Of a stretch of DNA of 64,000 bases, positions 1 through 6,996 are shown in pieces. Within the stretch, counting starts at the first letter, position 1. Each line of letters begins with the position of its first letter. Origin of the DNA: Piscinibacter sp. XHJ-5. Its GTDB lineage: Bacteria; Pseudomonadota; Gammaproteobacteria; Burkholderiales; Burkholderiaceae_C. The DNA lies in the NCBI RefSeq assembly GCF_029855045.1, contig NZ_CP123228.1, positions 1,860,001 through 1,924,000 of the forward strand, given 5' to 3'. Below the pieces are notes generated by a model. It did not search any database, was not told the DNA's origin, and worked only from the letters and a program-made list of their open reading frames with translations. The translations under genes were made by a program, and so were the position numbers.

Positions 1-60
1 CTTGATCTTGCTGTCGGCAGTGCCGGCGCGCGGCTTGCGCGTCTTGACGGACATGTCCAT
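1..60 (-). CDS. N-terminus of an unidentified protein, cut by the left edge
   Basis: Only the first 20 codons (or 18, from the second ATG) are inside the window, reading MDMSVKTRKPRAGTADSKIK. The piece is basic and low-complexity, so no family can be assigned. It begins 60 bp after the stop of the 3-hydroxybutyrate dehydrogenase and reads in the same direction, so the two may be co-transcribed. In other Burkholderiales this neighbour of bdhA is often a patatin-like phospholipase with a basic leader; that is a guess from context, not visible here. Confidence 0.5.
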   Translation of the reverse strand, partial: MDMSVKTRKPRAGTADSKIK

Positions 61-120
61 GGGGTTGTCTCGTGTGTGGTGTGTGGCTTCGTCGCAGGCG
101 CTGCGAGGGCATTACAACGA

Positions 121-906
121 TCAGTGCTGTGTCCAGCCGCCGTCCATCGTGATGGCGGCGGCCGTCATGGAGGCCCCTGCGTCGGACGCCAGGAACACCG
201 CCAGCGCGGCCAGCTCCTCGACCTTGACGAACTCCTTGCGCGCCTGGTGCACGAGCATCACGTCGCGCACCACGTCTTCCGGCTTGATGCCATGCGCCTT
301 CGCCTGGTCGGCGATCTGCTTCTCGACCAAAGGGGTTTTCACATAACCCGGGCAGATCGTGTTGCAGGTGATGCCGAACTCCGCCAGCTCGATGCCGACC
401 GTCTTGCCCAGGCCGACCATGCCGTGCTTGGCCGCGACGTACGCCGACTTGAACGGCGATGCAGTGAGGCCGTGCGCGGAGGCCACGTTGACGATGCGGC
501 CCCATCGCCGCTGCTTCATCCCGGGCACGACGGCCTTGATCAGGTGGAATGCCGACGACAGGTTGATCGCCAGCACCGAGTCCCATTTCTCGTCGGGAAA
601 CTGCTCGACGGGCGCCACATGCTGGATGCCGGCGTTGTTGACGACGATGTCCACCTTGCCGAAGCGCGCCGTCGCCAGCTCGGCCATGGCGCGGATCTGA
701 TCGGGCCGGCCCATGTCGGCGCCGGAGTACAGCACCTGCACGCCGAACTCGCGCTGCAGCTCGCTGCGGGTGGATTCGATCTCGTCGAGGTTGCCGAACC
801 CGTTGAGCAGCACGTCGGCCCCTTGCTCGGCGAAGGCGCGTGCGATGCCGAGGCCGATGCCGCTGGTCGAGCCGGTGACGATGGCGGATTTCTGCTTGAG
901 TTGCAT
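121..906 (-). CDS. bdhA: 3-hydroxybutyrate dehydrogenase (SDR family)
   Basis: This 261-residue protein is a classical short-chain dehydrogenase of the D-3-hydroxybutyrate dehydrogenase type, which oxidises 3-hydroxybutyrate to acetoacetate with NAD+ in the cytoplasm, normally during use of stored polyhydroxybutyrate. The nucleotide-binding TGSTSGIG is at residues 11-18, NNAG at about 90-93, and the catalytic triad reads Ser143, Tyr156, Lys160 (YVAAK). The length and the C-terminus WTQH are typical of the family. The ATG at 906 is preceded by AAGGA at good spacing; the open frame extends further upstream without a better start. It follows the NDH-2 gene by 11 bp on the same strand, so NADH made here could be re-oxidised by the product of its operon partner (inference). 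Confidence 0.93.
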   Translation of the reverse strand: MQLKQKSAIVTGSTSGIGLGIARAFAEQGADVLLNGFGNLDEIESTRSELQREFGVQVLYSGADMGRPDQIRAMAELATARFGKVDIVVNNAGIQHVAPVEQFPDEKWDSVLAINLSSAFHLIKAVVPGMKQRRWGRIVNVASAHGLTASPFKSAYVAAKHGMVGLGKTVGIELAEFGITCNTICPGYVKTPLVEKQIADQAKAHGIKPEDVVRDVMLVHQARKEFVKVEELAALAVFLASDAGASMTAAAITMDGGWTQH

Positions 907-917
907 GACGATGTCCT

Positions 918-2255
918 TCAAGGGGTGGGGCGGGCCGCGGAGAACGGAGTGGATCGCTGCGGCGCGTCGGCCTCGTCGGTACGGGTGAAGCGCAGGTGCG
1001 TGATGTCGGCAGGGAAGAACATGCTCCAGGTCCACTCGACGAAGATGCGGACCTTGCGGCCGAGCGTGGGCATCTGCAGCAGGTAGTGGGCGCGCCACAG
1101 CATCCACGCCGGCAGGCCGGTGAGCCGAAGCCCGAACACCTGCGCCACGCCCTTGAGGTGGCCGGTGGTCGCCATCATTCCCCTGGACACATGGCGGAAA
1201 GGCTCGGTGGGCCGGCGCTCGATGGCCGCGACGATGTTGCGCGCCAGCGCACGCGCCTGCGCCACCGCGAACTGCGCGGTCGGCGGGGCGAACTGCCCGG
1301 TCGCGGCGTTGCGCACCCATGCACAGTCGCCGACGGCCCAGACGTTCGTGACGCCGCTCACCGACATGTCAGGTCTCGTCTCGATGCGGCCGCGCCGGGT
1401 CGGCAACGCGAGCCCTTCGGCGAGGGGATTCGGCCGGGTGCCAATGGTGCAGATCACGGTCGATCCGGGAATGAATTCGCCACTGGAGAGCGTCACGCCG
1501 TCGGGGTCCACGCGCGCGGCGCGCGCCTTCAGCCGCACCGCGATGCGGCGCGATTGCAGCGAGCGCGCCGCGGCCAGGCCGAGCGACTCCGGCAGCTCGA
1601 GCAGCAGGCGGTCGGCGTCCTGCAGCACCGTCACCTTGAGCTCGTGCGGCTGCACCCGCGGGTAGTAGCGGATGGCGCTGCGGAGGAAGTCGCCGATGCC
1701 GCCCGCGACCTCGACACCCGAGAAGCCGCCGCCGATGACGATGAAGTGACCCAGGCGCTGCCGTTCGACGGGATCGCGCTCCAGCTCGATGCGCGCCACC
1801 CGCTGCAGCACGCGGTTGCGGATGTGCATCGCATCGCCCACCAGCTTCAGCGGCATCGCGTTGTGCGCGAGGCCCGGCACGAGGTCGACGTTGGCGCGTG
1901 TGCCGAAGGCGAACACCAGGTGCTCGTAGTCGATCGCGTGCACACCGGCCAGCGTGCGCGCCTCCAGACGCCGGCGCTCGAAGTCGACGCGCAGCACGCG
2001 GCCCATGATGAACTGGCTGCCGGCCTCTGCGGCGGTGTCCAGCATCTGGCGGATCGGAGCGACGACGTGCTCGGGGAACACCGCCGCGCCGACGACCTCC
2101 GCCAGCATCGGGTTGAATGTCGTGTAGCTCTCCTCGCTCACGAGCACGACACGATGGCCGTCGGGCAGCCGGCGCTGCAGCGACCTGGCGAGCGTCGTGC
2201 CGGCGAAGCCGCCGCCGACGATGACGATGTTCTTGGTCCGGACGGAGATGGTCAT
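918..2255 (-). CDS. ndh: Type II NADH dehydrogenase (FAD-dependent NAD(P)H:quinone oxidoreductase)
   Basis: The product (445 residues) belongs to the NDH-2 family of single-subunit flavoproteins that pass electrons from NADH to quinone at the inner membrane face without pumping protons. An FAD-binding dinucleotide fold GGGFAG is at residues 14-19, a second NAD-binding fold (VIGGGFSG) in the middle, and the late FAD motif (VWAVGDCAW) follows. The C-terminal third has a hydrophobic stretch (LPAWMLWRAHYLLQMP) of the kind that anchors NDH-2 in the membrane. I chose the ATG at 2255 because the fold starts directly after it; the longer reading adds a non-conserved leader. It lies 11 bp before bdhA in an apparent operon. 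Confidence 0.88.
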   Translation of the reverse strand: MTISVRTKNIVIVGGGFAGTTLARSLQRRLPDGHRVVLVSEESYTTFNPMLAEVVGAAVFPEHVVAPIRQMLDTAAEAGSQFIMGRVLRVDFERRRLEARTLAGVHAIDYEHLVFAFGTRANVDLVPGLAHNAMPLKLVGDAMHIRNRVLQRVARIELERDPVERQRLGHFIVIGGGFSGVEVAGGIGDFLRSAIRYYPRVQPHELKVTVLQDADRLLLELPESLGLAAARSLQSRRIAVRLKARAARVDPDGVTLSSGEFIPGSTVICTIGTRPNPLAEGLALPTRRGRIETRPDMSVSGVTNVWAVGDCAWVRNAATGQFAPPTAQFAVAQARALARNIVAAIERRPTEPFRHVSRGMMATTGHLKGVAQVFGLRLTGLPAWMLWRAHYLLQMPTLGRKVRIFVEWTWSMFFPADITHLRFTRTDEADAPQRSTPFSAARPTP

Positions 2256-2347
2256 CTCAGTTCCCCATGGTGGGCGACACGCCCCTCTGCGCATGAAACA
2301 AGCGCATCCAGCGGCTGCCGCGGATCCGGCTTTGCCGGGCCGTTGGC

Positions 2348-2379
2348 GGCGCCCCTGGAAGGGGAGCGCCGAAGGCGCT
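2348..2379 (-). terminator. Hairpin cluster downstream of the DoxX gene
   Basis: Two alternative stem-loops overlap here: GGCGCCCCT pairing across GGA with AGGGG/GCGCC, and AGCGCC (2365-2370) pairing across GAA with GGCGCT (2374-2379). They lie just past the DoxX stop and before the NDH-2 start, both on the minus strand. There is no clear T-run, so a role as terminator or dispersed hairpin is inferred from position. Confidence 0.4.
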
Positions 2380-2398
2380 TCGGGGGTGGTCTTTCACT

Positions 2399-2896
2399 TC
2401 AGTGGCGGCCGAGAAAGCGGCGACCGATCAGGTGGTCCAGCGACAGCGCGCCGGGACCGTGCAGCAGCGTGACCAGCAGGAGAAGGCCCCACATCTGGTG
2501 ATCGCGCAGACCCACCTCGCCGATCTCCGGATAGGAGATCACGGCGACGATGTTCAAGACGAATAGCGCCAGGGCCGACAGGCGAGTGCCCAGGCCCAGT
2601 ACCAGCAGGACGGGGAAGACCAGTTCGACGGTCGTTGCAAGCAGCGCCGCGATCTCGGGAGACAGCAGCGGCACGGCGTACTCGTTCTCGAACAGCGCCA
2701 ACGTGCCGGACCAGCTCGCGATCTTGGTGAGGCCGGCCTTGAAGAACACCATCGCGACGAAGACGCGGATGACGAGATCGACCAGCGGCGAGAGCTGGTC
2801 GAGCCTGTGCACCACGCTCTGCGCGAGTGCGAGGCCGCGCTGGCGCAAGCCACGACGCGGGGCGGACGAGAACGGGGAGTGGCTTGCGACCTGCAC
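2399..2896 (-). CDS. DoxX family membrane protein
   Basis: The 165-residue product has four hydrophobic segments and the DoxX-type core (VIRVFVAMVFFKAGLTKI in the first helix, then an E/LLATTVELVFPVLLVLG helix and the closing HGPGALSLDHL stretch). DoxX proteins are small inner-membrane proteins often linked to redox or sulfur chemistry. No ATG fits: the frame opens far upstream inside the neighbouring gene, and the best start is GTG at 2896, preceded by CAGGAG at about 7 bases. It follows the bufferin gene by 23 bp. DoxX genes are regular members of bufferin operons, which supports the pairing, but the modifying enzymes usually found with them are absent here. Confidence 0.85.
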   Translation of the reverse strand: MQVASHSPFSSAPRRGLRQRGLALAQSVVHRLDQLSPLVDLVIRVFVAMVFFKAGLTKIASWSGTLALFENEYAVPLLSPEIAALLATTVELVFPVLLVLGLGTRLSALALFVLNIVAVISYPEIGEVGLRDHQMWGLLLLVTLLHGPGALSLDHLIGRRFLGRH

Positions 2897-2919
2897 GGCG
2901 ATGCTCCTGGCGTGAGGGA

Positions 2920-3228
2920 TCAGCTGGTCTTCTTCACCGCAGCGGCGCCGCCGTGCTGGTTTTCGGGCTTGTCGGTCACCTTGCCGCCGGCGATCTTGGC
3001 GCAGGTGCCCTTGGGCACCGTGATCCAGGCCTCGGCGTCGCGGTCGGTCTTGATCGTGCCGGCACAGGCTCCCTTGCTCGTGCCGCAGTCGTTCTGCCCG
3101 GCCTTCACGATGCCGGCGCACTTCTCGGTGTCGCCCTTGGCGGCCAGCGCGCTGGCGGCAGCGGAGGACAGGCCCAGCGCGACGAGGCCGGCCAGGGCGT
3201 TGTGGATCATGGTCTTGGTGGGTTGCAT
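2920..3228 (-). CDS. bufA1: BufA1-type bufferin precursor (DUF2282), periplasmic metal-binding peptide
   Basis: This 102-residue protein has a signal peptide (residues 1 to about 30, cleavage near ALAAKG) and a short mature part with exactly four cysteines: Cys37, Cys48, Cys55 and Cys76, in KCAG, DCGT, ACAG and TCAK contexts. This is the DUF2282/BufA1 pattern. Bufferins are ribosomally made peptides that bind copper in the periplasm after a MNIO enzyme (BufB, DUF692) with its partner BufC (DUF2063) modifies core cysteines. Neither partner gene is next to it; a DoxX gene follows directly. The motif contexts are AxG-like rather than the textbook EGKCG, so whether it is modified is open. Upstream are a 14-bp palindrome and a motif shared with two other exported-protein genes. 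Confidence 0.85.
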   Translation of the reverse strand: MQPTKTMIHNALAGLVALGLSSAAASALAAKGDTEKCAGIVKAGQNDCGTSKGACAGTIKTDRDAEAWITVPKGTCAKIAGGKVTDKPENQHGGAAAVKKTS

Positions 3229-3283
3229 GTCGGTGCTCCTTGAGGAGGGTTGAGGGAATCGGTACTTGGACTTTGGCTGGGCG

Positions 3284-3297
3284 GCGTCACGTGACGC
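3284..3297. promoter_or_regulatory. Perfect 14-bp palindrome upstream of bufA1
   Basis: GCGTCACGTGACGC is a perfect palindrome, 56-69 bp before the bufA1 start codon. Read on the minus strand, its CGTCAC lies 16 bases after the GAAAC of the neighbouring shared motif (3306-3323), a geometry that would suit an ECF-sigma promoter (-35 GAAAC, -10 CGTC). It may instead be an operator. No regulator is assigned. Confidence 0.45.
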
Positions 3298-3305
3298 TTA
3301 CCGAA

Positions 3306-3323
3306 GATTCACGTTTCGGTCAC
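3306..3323 (-). promoter_or_regulatory. Shared upstream motif, copy 1 (bufA1)
   Basis: On the minus strand this reads GTGACCGAAACGTGAATC. The core TGAYSRAAACGTGA also occurs before the cupin gene (5039-5056) and before the EF-hand gene (8657-8674), each time in the direction of transcription and about 80-140 bp before the start codon. All three genes encode exported proteins. A common regulator or sigma factor is inferred. Confidence 0.5.
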
Positions 3324-3332
3324 ATCGGCGGC

Positions 3333-4298
3333 TCAGAACGAGCGCTCGAACAGGTACACCGTGAAGCGCGAGGCGTCATCCATCCACAACGCCAGCGGTG
3401 TCCAGCCGGCGCGCTTGGCGAGCGCCTGGAACTTGATGGGACCGAATTTGTACGAGCTCTCGGTGTGGATCGATTCGCCGCGTGCAAAGCGGAATTCGTG
3501 ACCCAGCACCTGCACGCGCTGCGCATGGCGGCTCACCAGGTGCATCTCCACCCGCTGCCGCACGGCGTCGTAGCGCGCCTCGTGGCGAAACCCCACGTCG
3601 TCGAAGGTCCCGGCGAGTTCGCGGTTGATGCGCCACAGCAGGTTGTGGTTGAAGGCGGCCGTCACGCCGCGGCTGTCGTCATAGGCGGGCAGCAGCAGCC
3701 TGGGGTCCTGCGTCGCGTCGGCGCCGACCGCGAGCAGGGCGTCCGGACCGAGCATGCGCGCAAACTTTCCGAGCAGGTCCACGGCTTCCTCCGGCCCGCA
3801 GTTGCCGACCGTCGATCCGGGAAAGAAGCCCAGGCGACGCCCGGCCGACTTCATGCCCGGCAGCCTCTTCAGCTTGTGGAAGTCGGCCACGAGCGGATTC
3901 ATCCTGATGTGCGGAAACCGGCCTTGCAGCCCCACCACCGACTCCAGCAGAACCTGAGCCGAGATGTCGATGGGCACATATGCCGCCGGTGACTCCAGTG
4001 CCGACAGCAGCAGCGGCGTCTTGCGGCTCGAGCCGCTGCCGAACTCGACCAGCGTCGCCTGCGGCCCGGCGAAGTGAGCCATCAGCGACGCCGAGCGTTC
4101 GAGGATCCGAACTTCGGCGCGCGTCGGGTAGTACTCGGGCAGCAGGGTGATGTCCTCGAACAGCTCCGCGCCGCGATGGTCGTAGAGCCAGGTGCACGGC
4201 ACCTGCTTCTGCGGCTGGCTGAGGCCGAACAGCACGTCGCGGCCAAACGCGGTGTCCGCGGTGTCGAGGAGGGCATGGGTGGATTGCAACGAGATCAT
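3333..4298 (-). CDS. egtD: L-histidine N-alpha-methyltransferase-like protein (EgtD family)
   Basis: The 321-residue product matches the EgtD/DUF2260 methyltransferase fold that trimethylates histidine to hercynine with S-adenosylmethionine, the first step of ergothioneine synthesis. The N-terminal PKQVPCTWLYDHRGAELFEDI and LPEYYPTRAE regions, the SAM-binding LVEFGSGSSRKT, the PIDIS and FFPGSTVGN segments, and the closing FTVYLFE are all in family order, and the length is normal. The ATG at 4298 gives the canonical length. The sulfoxide synthase gene egtB, often adjacent in proteobacteria, is not in this window; the upstream neighbour is a periplasmic cupin instead. A related substrate other than histidine cannot be excluded. 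Confidence 0.88.
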   Translation of the reverse strand: MISLQSTHALLDTADTAFGRDVLFGLSQPQKQVPCTWLYDHRGAELFEDITLLPEYYPTRAEVRILERSASLMAHFAGPQATLVEFGSGSSRKTPLLLSALESPAAYVPIDISAQVLLESVVGLQGRFPHIRMNPLVADFHKLKRLPGMKSAGRRLGFFPGSTVGNCGPEEAVDLLGKFARMLGPDALLAVGADATQDPRLLLPAYDDSRGVTAAFNHNLLWRINRELAGTFDDVGFRHEARYDAVRQRVEMHLVSRHAQRVQVLGHEFRFARGESIHTESSYKFGPIKFQALAKRAGWTPLALWMDDASRFTVYLFERSF

Positions 4299-4408
4299 GG
4301 TCAGTCCTTCGCAGGCTCTGGATCGGGCGGCACGAGGCGCCGGCTCAGTGAGGCGCGCGGATGGTCGACGTGATGGCGTCGACGACGTGCGACGCCATGC
4401 GGGACTGA

Positions 4409-4933
4409 TCACATCTCGTGCTCGTCCATCTGCATCTGGTTCGGGAACAGGTCGACCGAGATCAGCACGGCTGTCGTGCTGCCGGTGTTCTTCCACCAGT
4501 GCGAGGTGCCGTTCTTCTCGGGCGCGACATCGCCCGCCCGGTGCACGATCGGCACGGCGCAGCTGCTGGCGTACTCGACCACTTCTCCGGAGACGATGTA
4601 GATCATTGCGGGCCGCTCGTTGTGGCTGTGCCAGGGAACGATTCCGCCCGGCTTCATCTGCAGCTCGCGCAGGCGGAACGTGCGGCCCTTCAGCGCGAGC
4701 GGCTCCTTCGACAGGTCGGTCATCGCACGCACGACATCGGTCACGTCCTTCGGTGCGGTCGGGCCCGGCATCTGGCCCTGGCCGTCGGCGACGCGCTTGT
4801 CGGCGGGGCATTCGCCCGCGACTGCCACCGTCGCGACGAACGAGAGCGCGCCGATCGCGGCGATGGCGGTGGTGAGCGCGACACGGCGCAGCGCATGACG
4901 GGCGGCGATGGGGTGTTGACGCGAAGCTTGCAT
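4409..4933 (-). CDS. Exported cupin-domain protein
   Basis: The 174-residue product starts with a signal peptide (basic start, then LTTAIAAIGALSFVATVAVAGEC) and continues with one cupin barrel. Cupin motif 1 is visible in GGIVPWHSHNERPAMIYIVSGEVVEY (His residues of PWHSH and the following E/G pattern) and motif 2 in DVAPEKNGTSHWWKNTG. The catalysed reaction is unknown; single-domain exported cupins are often metal-binding enzymes or sensors. Start: ATG at 4933 with GGAG nine bases before; the frame remains open upstream but would lose the signal peptide. It is followed by egtD after 110 bp and preceded by the second copy of the shared upstream motif. Confidence 0.8.
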   Translation of the reverse strand: MQASRQHPIAARHALRRVALTTAIAAIGALSFVATVAVAGECPADKRVADGQGQMPGPTAPKDVTDVVRAMTDLSKEPLALKGRTFRLRELQMKPGGIVPWHSHNERPAMIYIVSGEVVEYASSCAVPIVHRAGDVAPEKNGTSHWWKNTGSTTAVLISVDLFPNQMQMDEHEM

Positions 4934-5038
4934 GGGAATCTCCAGAAAGGTTGGTCCGAGGTGGAAGGCAACCCGGGTGCTTCTCGGGCTGCCTTGCAAG
5001 CAACTTTGGACGCCGCGGTTCACGGCCACGTGGAGCGA

Positions 5039-5056
5039 GGTTCACGTTTCCATCAC
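5039..5056 (-). promoter_or_regulatory. Shared upstream motif, copy 2 (cupin gene)
   Basis: Minus-strand reading GTGATGGAAACGTGAACC, about 105-123 bp before the cupin start codon. It matches the TGAYSRAAACGTGA core found before bufA1 and the EF-hand gene. It is also about 105 bp before the response-regulator gene on the plus strand, so it could serve either direction. Confidence 0.5.
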
Positions 5057-5161
5057 GACCTGGTGCGGCTTCTCCGTAGTAGCCGCAAGTGGCTGCGCAA
5101 CGGCACGCATTGGAGCGGCGCGGGTCGCTGCCTATGCTTGGGACCAAGCCGGAGGAGCACG

Positions 5162-5884
5162 ATGAACCGACGCATCCTGGTGATCGAAGACAACGCCGAC
5201 ATCGGCCGCCTGCTCGAGCTGCATCTGGCGGCCATCCACTGCGATGTGCGCTGGGTGGCCGACGGCATCGCGGGGCTCGAGGAGGCGCAGCGTTCGCACC
5301 ACGACCTCGTGGTACTCGACCTGATGCTTCCGGGTCTCGACGGCCTCGAGATTTGCCGGCGACTGCGCGGCCGCGAGCCGCACGTGCCGATCCTCATGCT
5401 CACCGCCAAGTCTTCGGAGCTCGATCGCGTGCTCGGCCTGGAGCTGGGGGCCGACGACTATCTCACCAAGCCGTTCTCGGTCGCCGAGTTCGTGGCGCGC
5501 GTGAAGGCATTGCTGCGCCGCATGGCCAGCCTGAAGGCCAGGCCGCAGGAGCAGAACGAGCCGATTCGAATCGGCGACCTGACGATCGATGTCGACCGTC
5601 GGGAGGTGCGTGCCGGCGACGTGCCGGTCGAGCTCACGGCCAAGGAGTTCGACCTGCTGGCGCATTTCGCGCGCAGCCCGGGGCGGGTGCTGTCGCGCGC
5701 CCAGCTGCTCGAGCACGTCTGGGGCTACAGCCACAGCGGCTACGAGCACACCGTCAACACGCACATCAACCGTCTGCGCGCCAAGATCGAGCGCGACCCG
5801 AACCAGCCGCAGTACATCCAGACCGTGTGGGGCGTGGGTTATCGCTGCCGCGACTTTCGCGACGCGCCCGCGCAGCGCGCATGA
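5162..5884 (+). CDS. OmpR/PhoB-family response regulator
   Basis: The 240-residue product has an N-terminal receiver domain (acidic pocket Glu9-Asp10, phospho-acceptor Asp53 in VVLDLMLPG, Thr81, Lys103 in LTKPF) and a C-terminal winged-helix DNA-binding domain (VELTAKEFDLLAHFARSPG to YIQTVWGVGYRC). It would bind target promoters when phosphorylated by the kinase encoded next. ATG at 5162 follows GGAG at proper spacing; the longer open frame to 4418 is a shadow of the cupin gene. Its stop overlaps the kinase start (ATGA at 5881), so the two are translationally coupled. The targets are unknown; the shared motif copies before nearby exported-protein genes are candidates. Confidence 0.93.
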   Translation: MNRRILVIEDNADIGRLLELHLAAIHCDVRWVADGIAGLEEAQRSHHDLVVLDLMLPGLDGLEICRRLRGREPHVPILMLTAKSSELDRVLGLELGADDYLTKPFSVAEFVARVKALLRRMASLKARPQEQNEPIRIGDLTIDVDRREVRAGDVPVELTAKEFDLLAHFARSPGRVLSRAQLLEHVWGYSHSGYEHTVNTHINRLRAKIERDPNQPQYIQTVWGVGYRCRDFRDAPAQRA

Positions 5885-6996
5885 TGCTCGGCACGTTGTC
5901 GGGCCGGCTGGCCCTGATGATGGCGGCGATGTTCCTCGTCATCGGTGGGCTGGTCGCGGGCATCTCCCAACGCATGCCCGAGCTGCGCCAGCTCGTGGAA
6001 CTGGGCGCCGAGCTGGTGGTGGCGGCGATTGCCTTCGCGCTGGGGGCCGCGTTGCTGGTGTTCAACCTGCTGACCCGCAGGCTGCATCTGCTTGTCGAGG
6101 AGATCGAAGCCTTCCGCGCCAGCCGTTTCACCCGGCCGCGCCACCTCGACTGGTCGTGCGTCGACGGCGACGAGATCGACCGGCTGGCATTCGCGTTCGG
6201 AGAGCTGTCGAACCACATCGCGCGGCAGATCGCGGAGCTGGAGCGCCTCGACAGCCAGCGGCGCGAGCTGCTCGCGAACGTGTCGCATGACCTGCGGACG
6301 CCGCTCACGCTGATGCAGGGCTATCTCGAAACGATGCTGCTGCGGCGCGGCGAGCTGTCGCCGGCCGAGGAGCGCAGCTGTCTCGAGGTGGCGGCGCGCC
6401 ATGCCGAGCGGCTGGGGCGGCTCGTGGCGGACCTGTTCGAGCTGACCAAGCTCGACGGGCAGACCGGTCGCATCCAGGCCGAACCCTTCTCGCTCACCGA
6501 GCTGGCGCAGGACATCGCACAGAAGTTCGCCTTGCACGCGAATGCGCAGCGGATACGCGTGGACCTCGACCTGGATGCGCACACGCCGCCGGTGGTGGGA
6601 GACATCGGAATGATCGAGCGGGCACTGGAGAACCTGGTCGAGAACGCTCTGCGCCACACCCCGGGCGGCGGCCACGTGACGATCGAGGTGGAGCCGGGCT
6701 CCACGCGGGCACAGGTGCGCGTTCGGGACACCGGGTGCGGCATCTCGCGCGAGAACCTGCCCCATGTGTTCGACCGCTACTTCCAGGCGCCGCGGGTGGA
6801 GCTGATGGCGTGCGGCGAGTCGGCCGGCGACGCCATGGTCGCCGCGACGGCACGACACCATGCGGGCCTGGGATTGGCCATCACGCGCCGGATCGTGGAG
6901 TTGCATGGCGGTGAGATCGACGTCCGCAGCACGCTTGGGGTCGGCACCGCTTTCGGCTTCGACCTTCCGCTGGCAACAACGAGGGAGTCGCCGTGA
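5881..6996 (+). CDS. Membrane sensor histidine kinase
   Basis: The 371-residue product has two transmembrane segments (about 10-28 and 44-64) separated by only some 15 residues, so it has almost no periplasmic sensor domain. A HAMP-like linker follows, then the dimerisation domain with phospho-acceptor His136 (NVSHDLRTPL) and the ATPase domain: N box NLVENALRHTP, G1 DTGCGIS, F box and G2 GLGLAITRRI. It is coupled to the response regulator by an ATGA overlap and to the next gene by a GTGA overlap. With so small an external loop it probably senses a membrane or intramembrane signal, or depends on the PAS/GAF partner that follows (inference). Confidence 0.92.
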   Translation: MMLGTLSGRLALMMAAMFLVIGGLVAGISQRMPELRQLVELGAELVVAAIAFALGAALLVFNLLTRRLHLLVEEIEAFRASRFTRPRHLDWSCVDGDEIDRLAFAFGELSNHIARQIAELERLDSQRRELLANVSHDLRTPLTLMQGYLETMLLRRGELSPAEERSCLEVAARHAERLGRLVADLFELTKLDGQTGRIQAEPFSLTELAQDIAQKFALHANAQRIRVDLDLDAHTPPVVGDIGMIERALENLVENALRHTPGGGHVTIEVEPGSTRAQVRVRDTGCGISRENLPHVFDRYFQAPRVELMACGESAGDAMVAATARHHAGLGLAITRRIVELHGGEIDVRSTLGVGTAFGFDLPLATTRESP

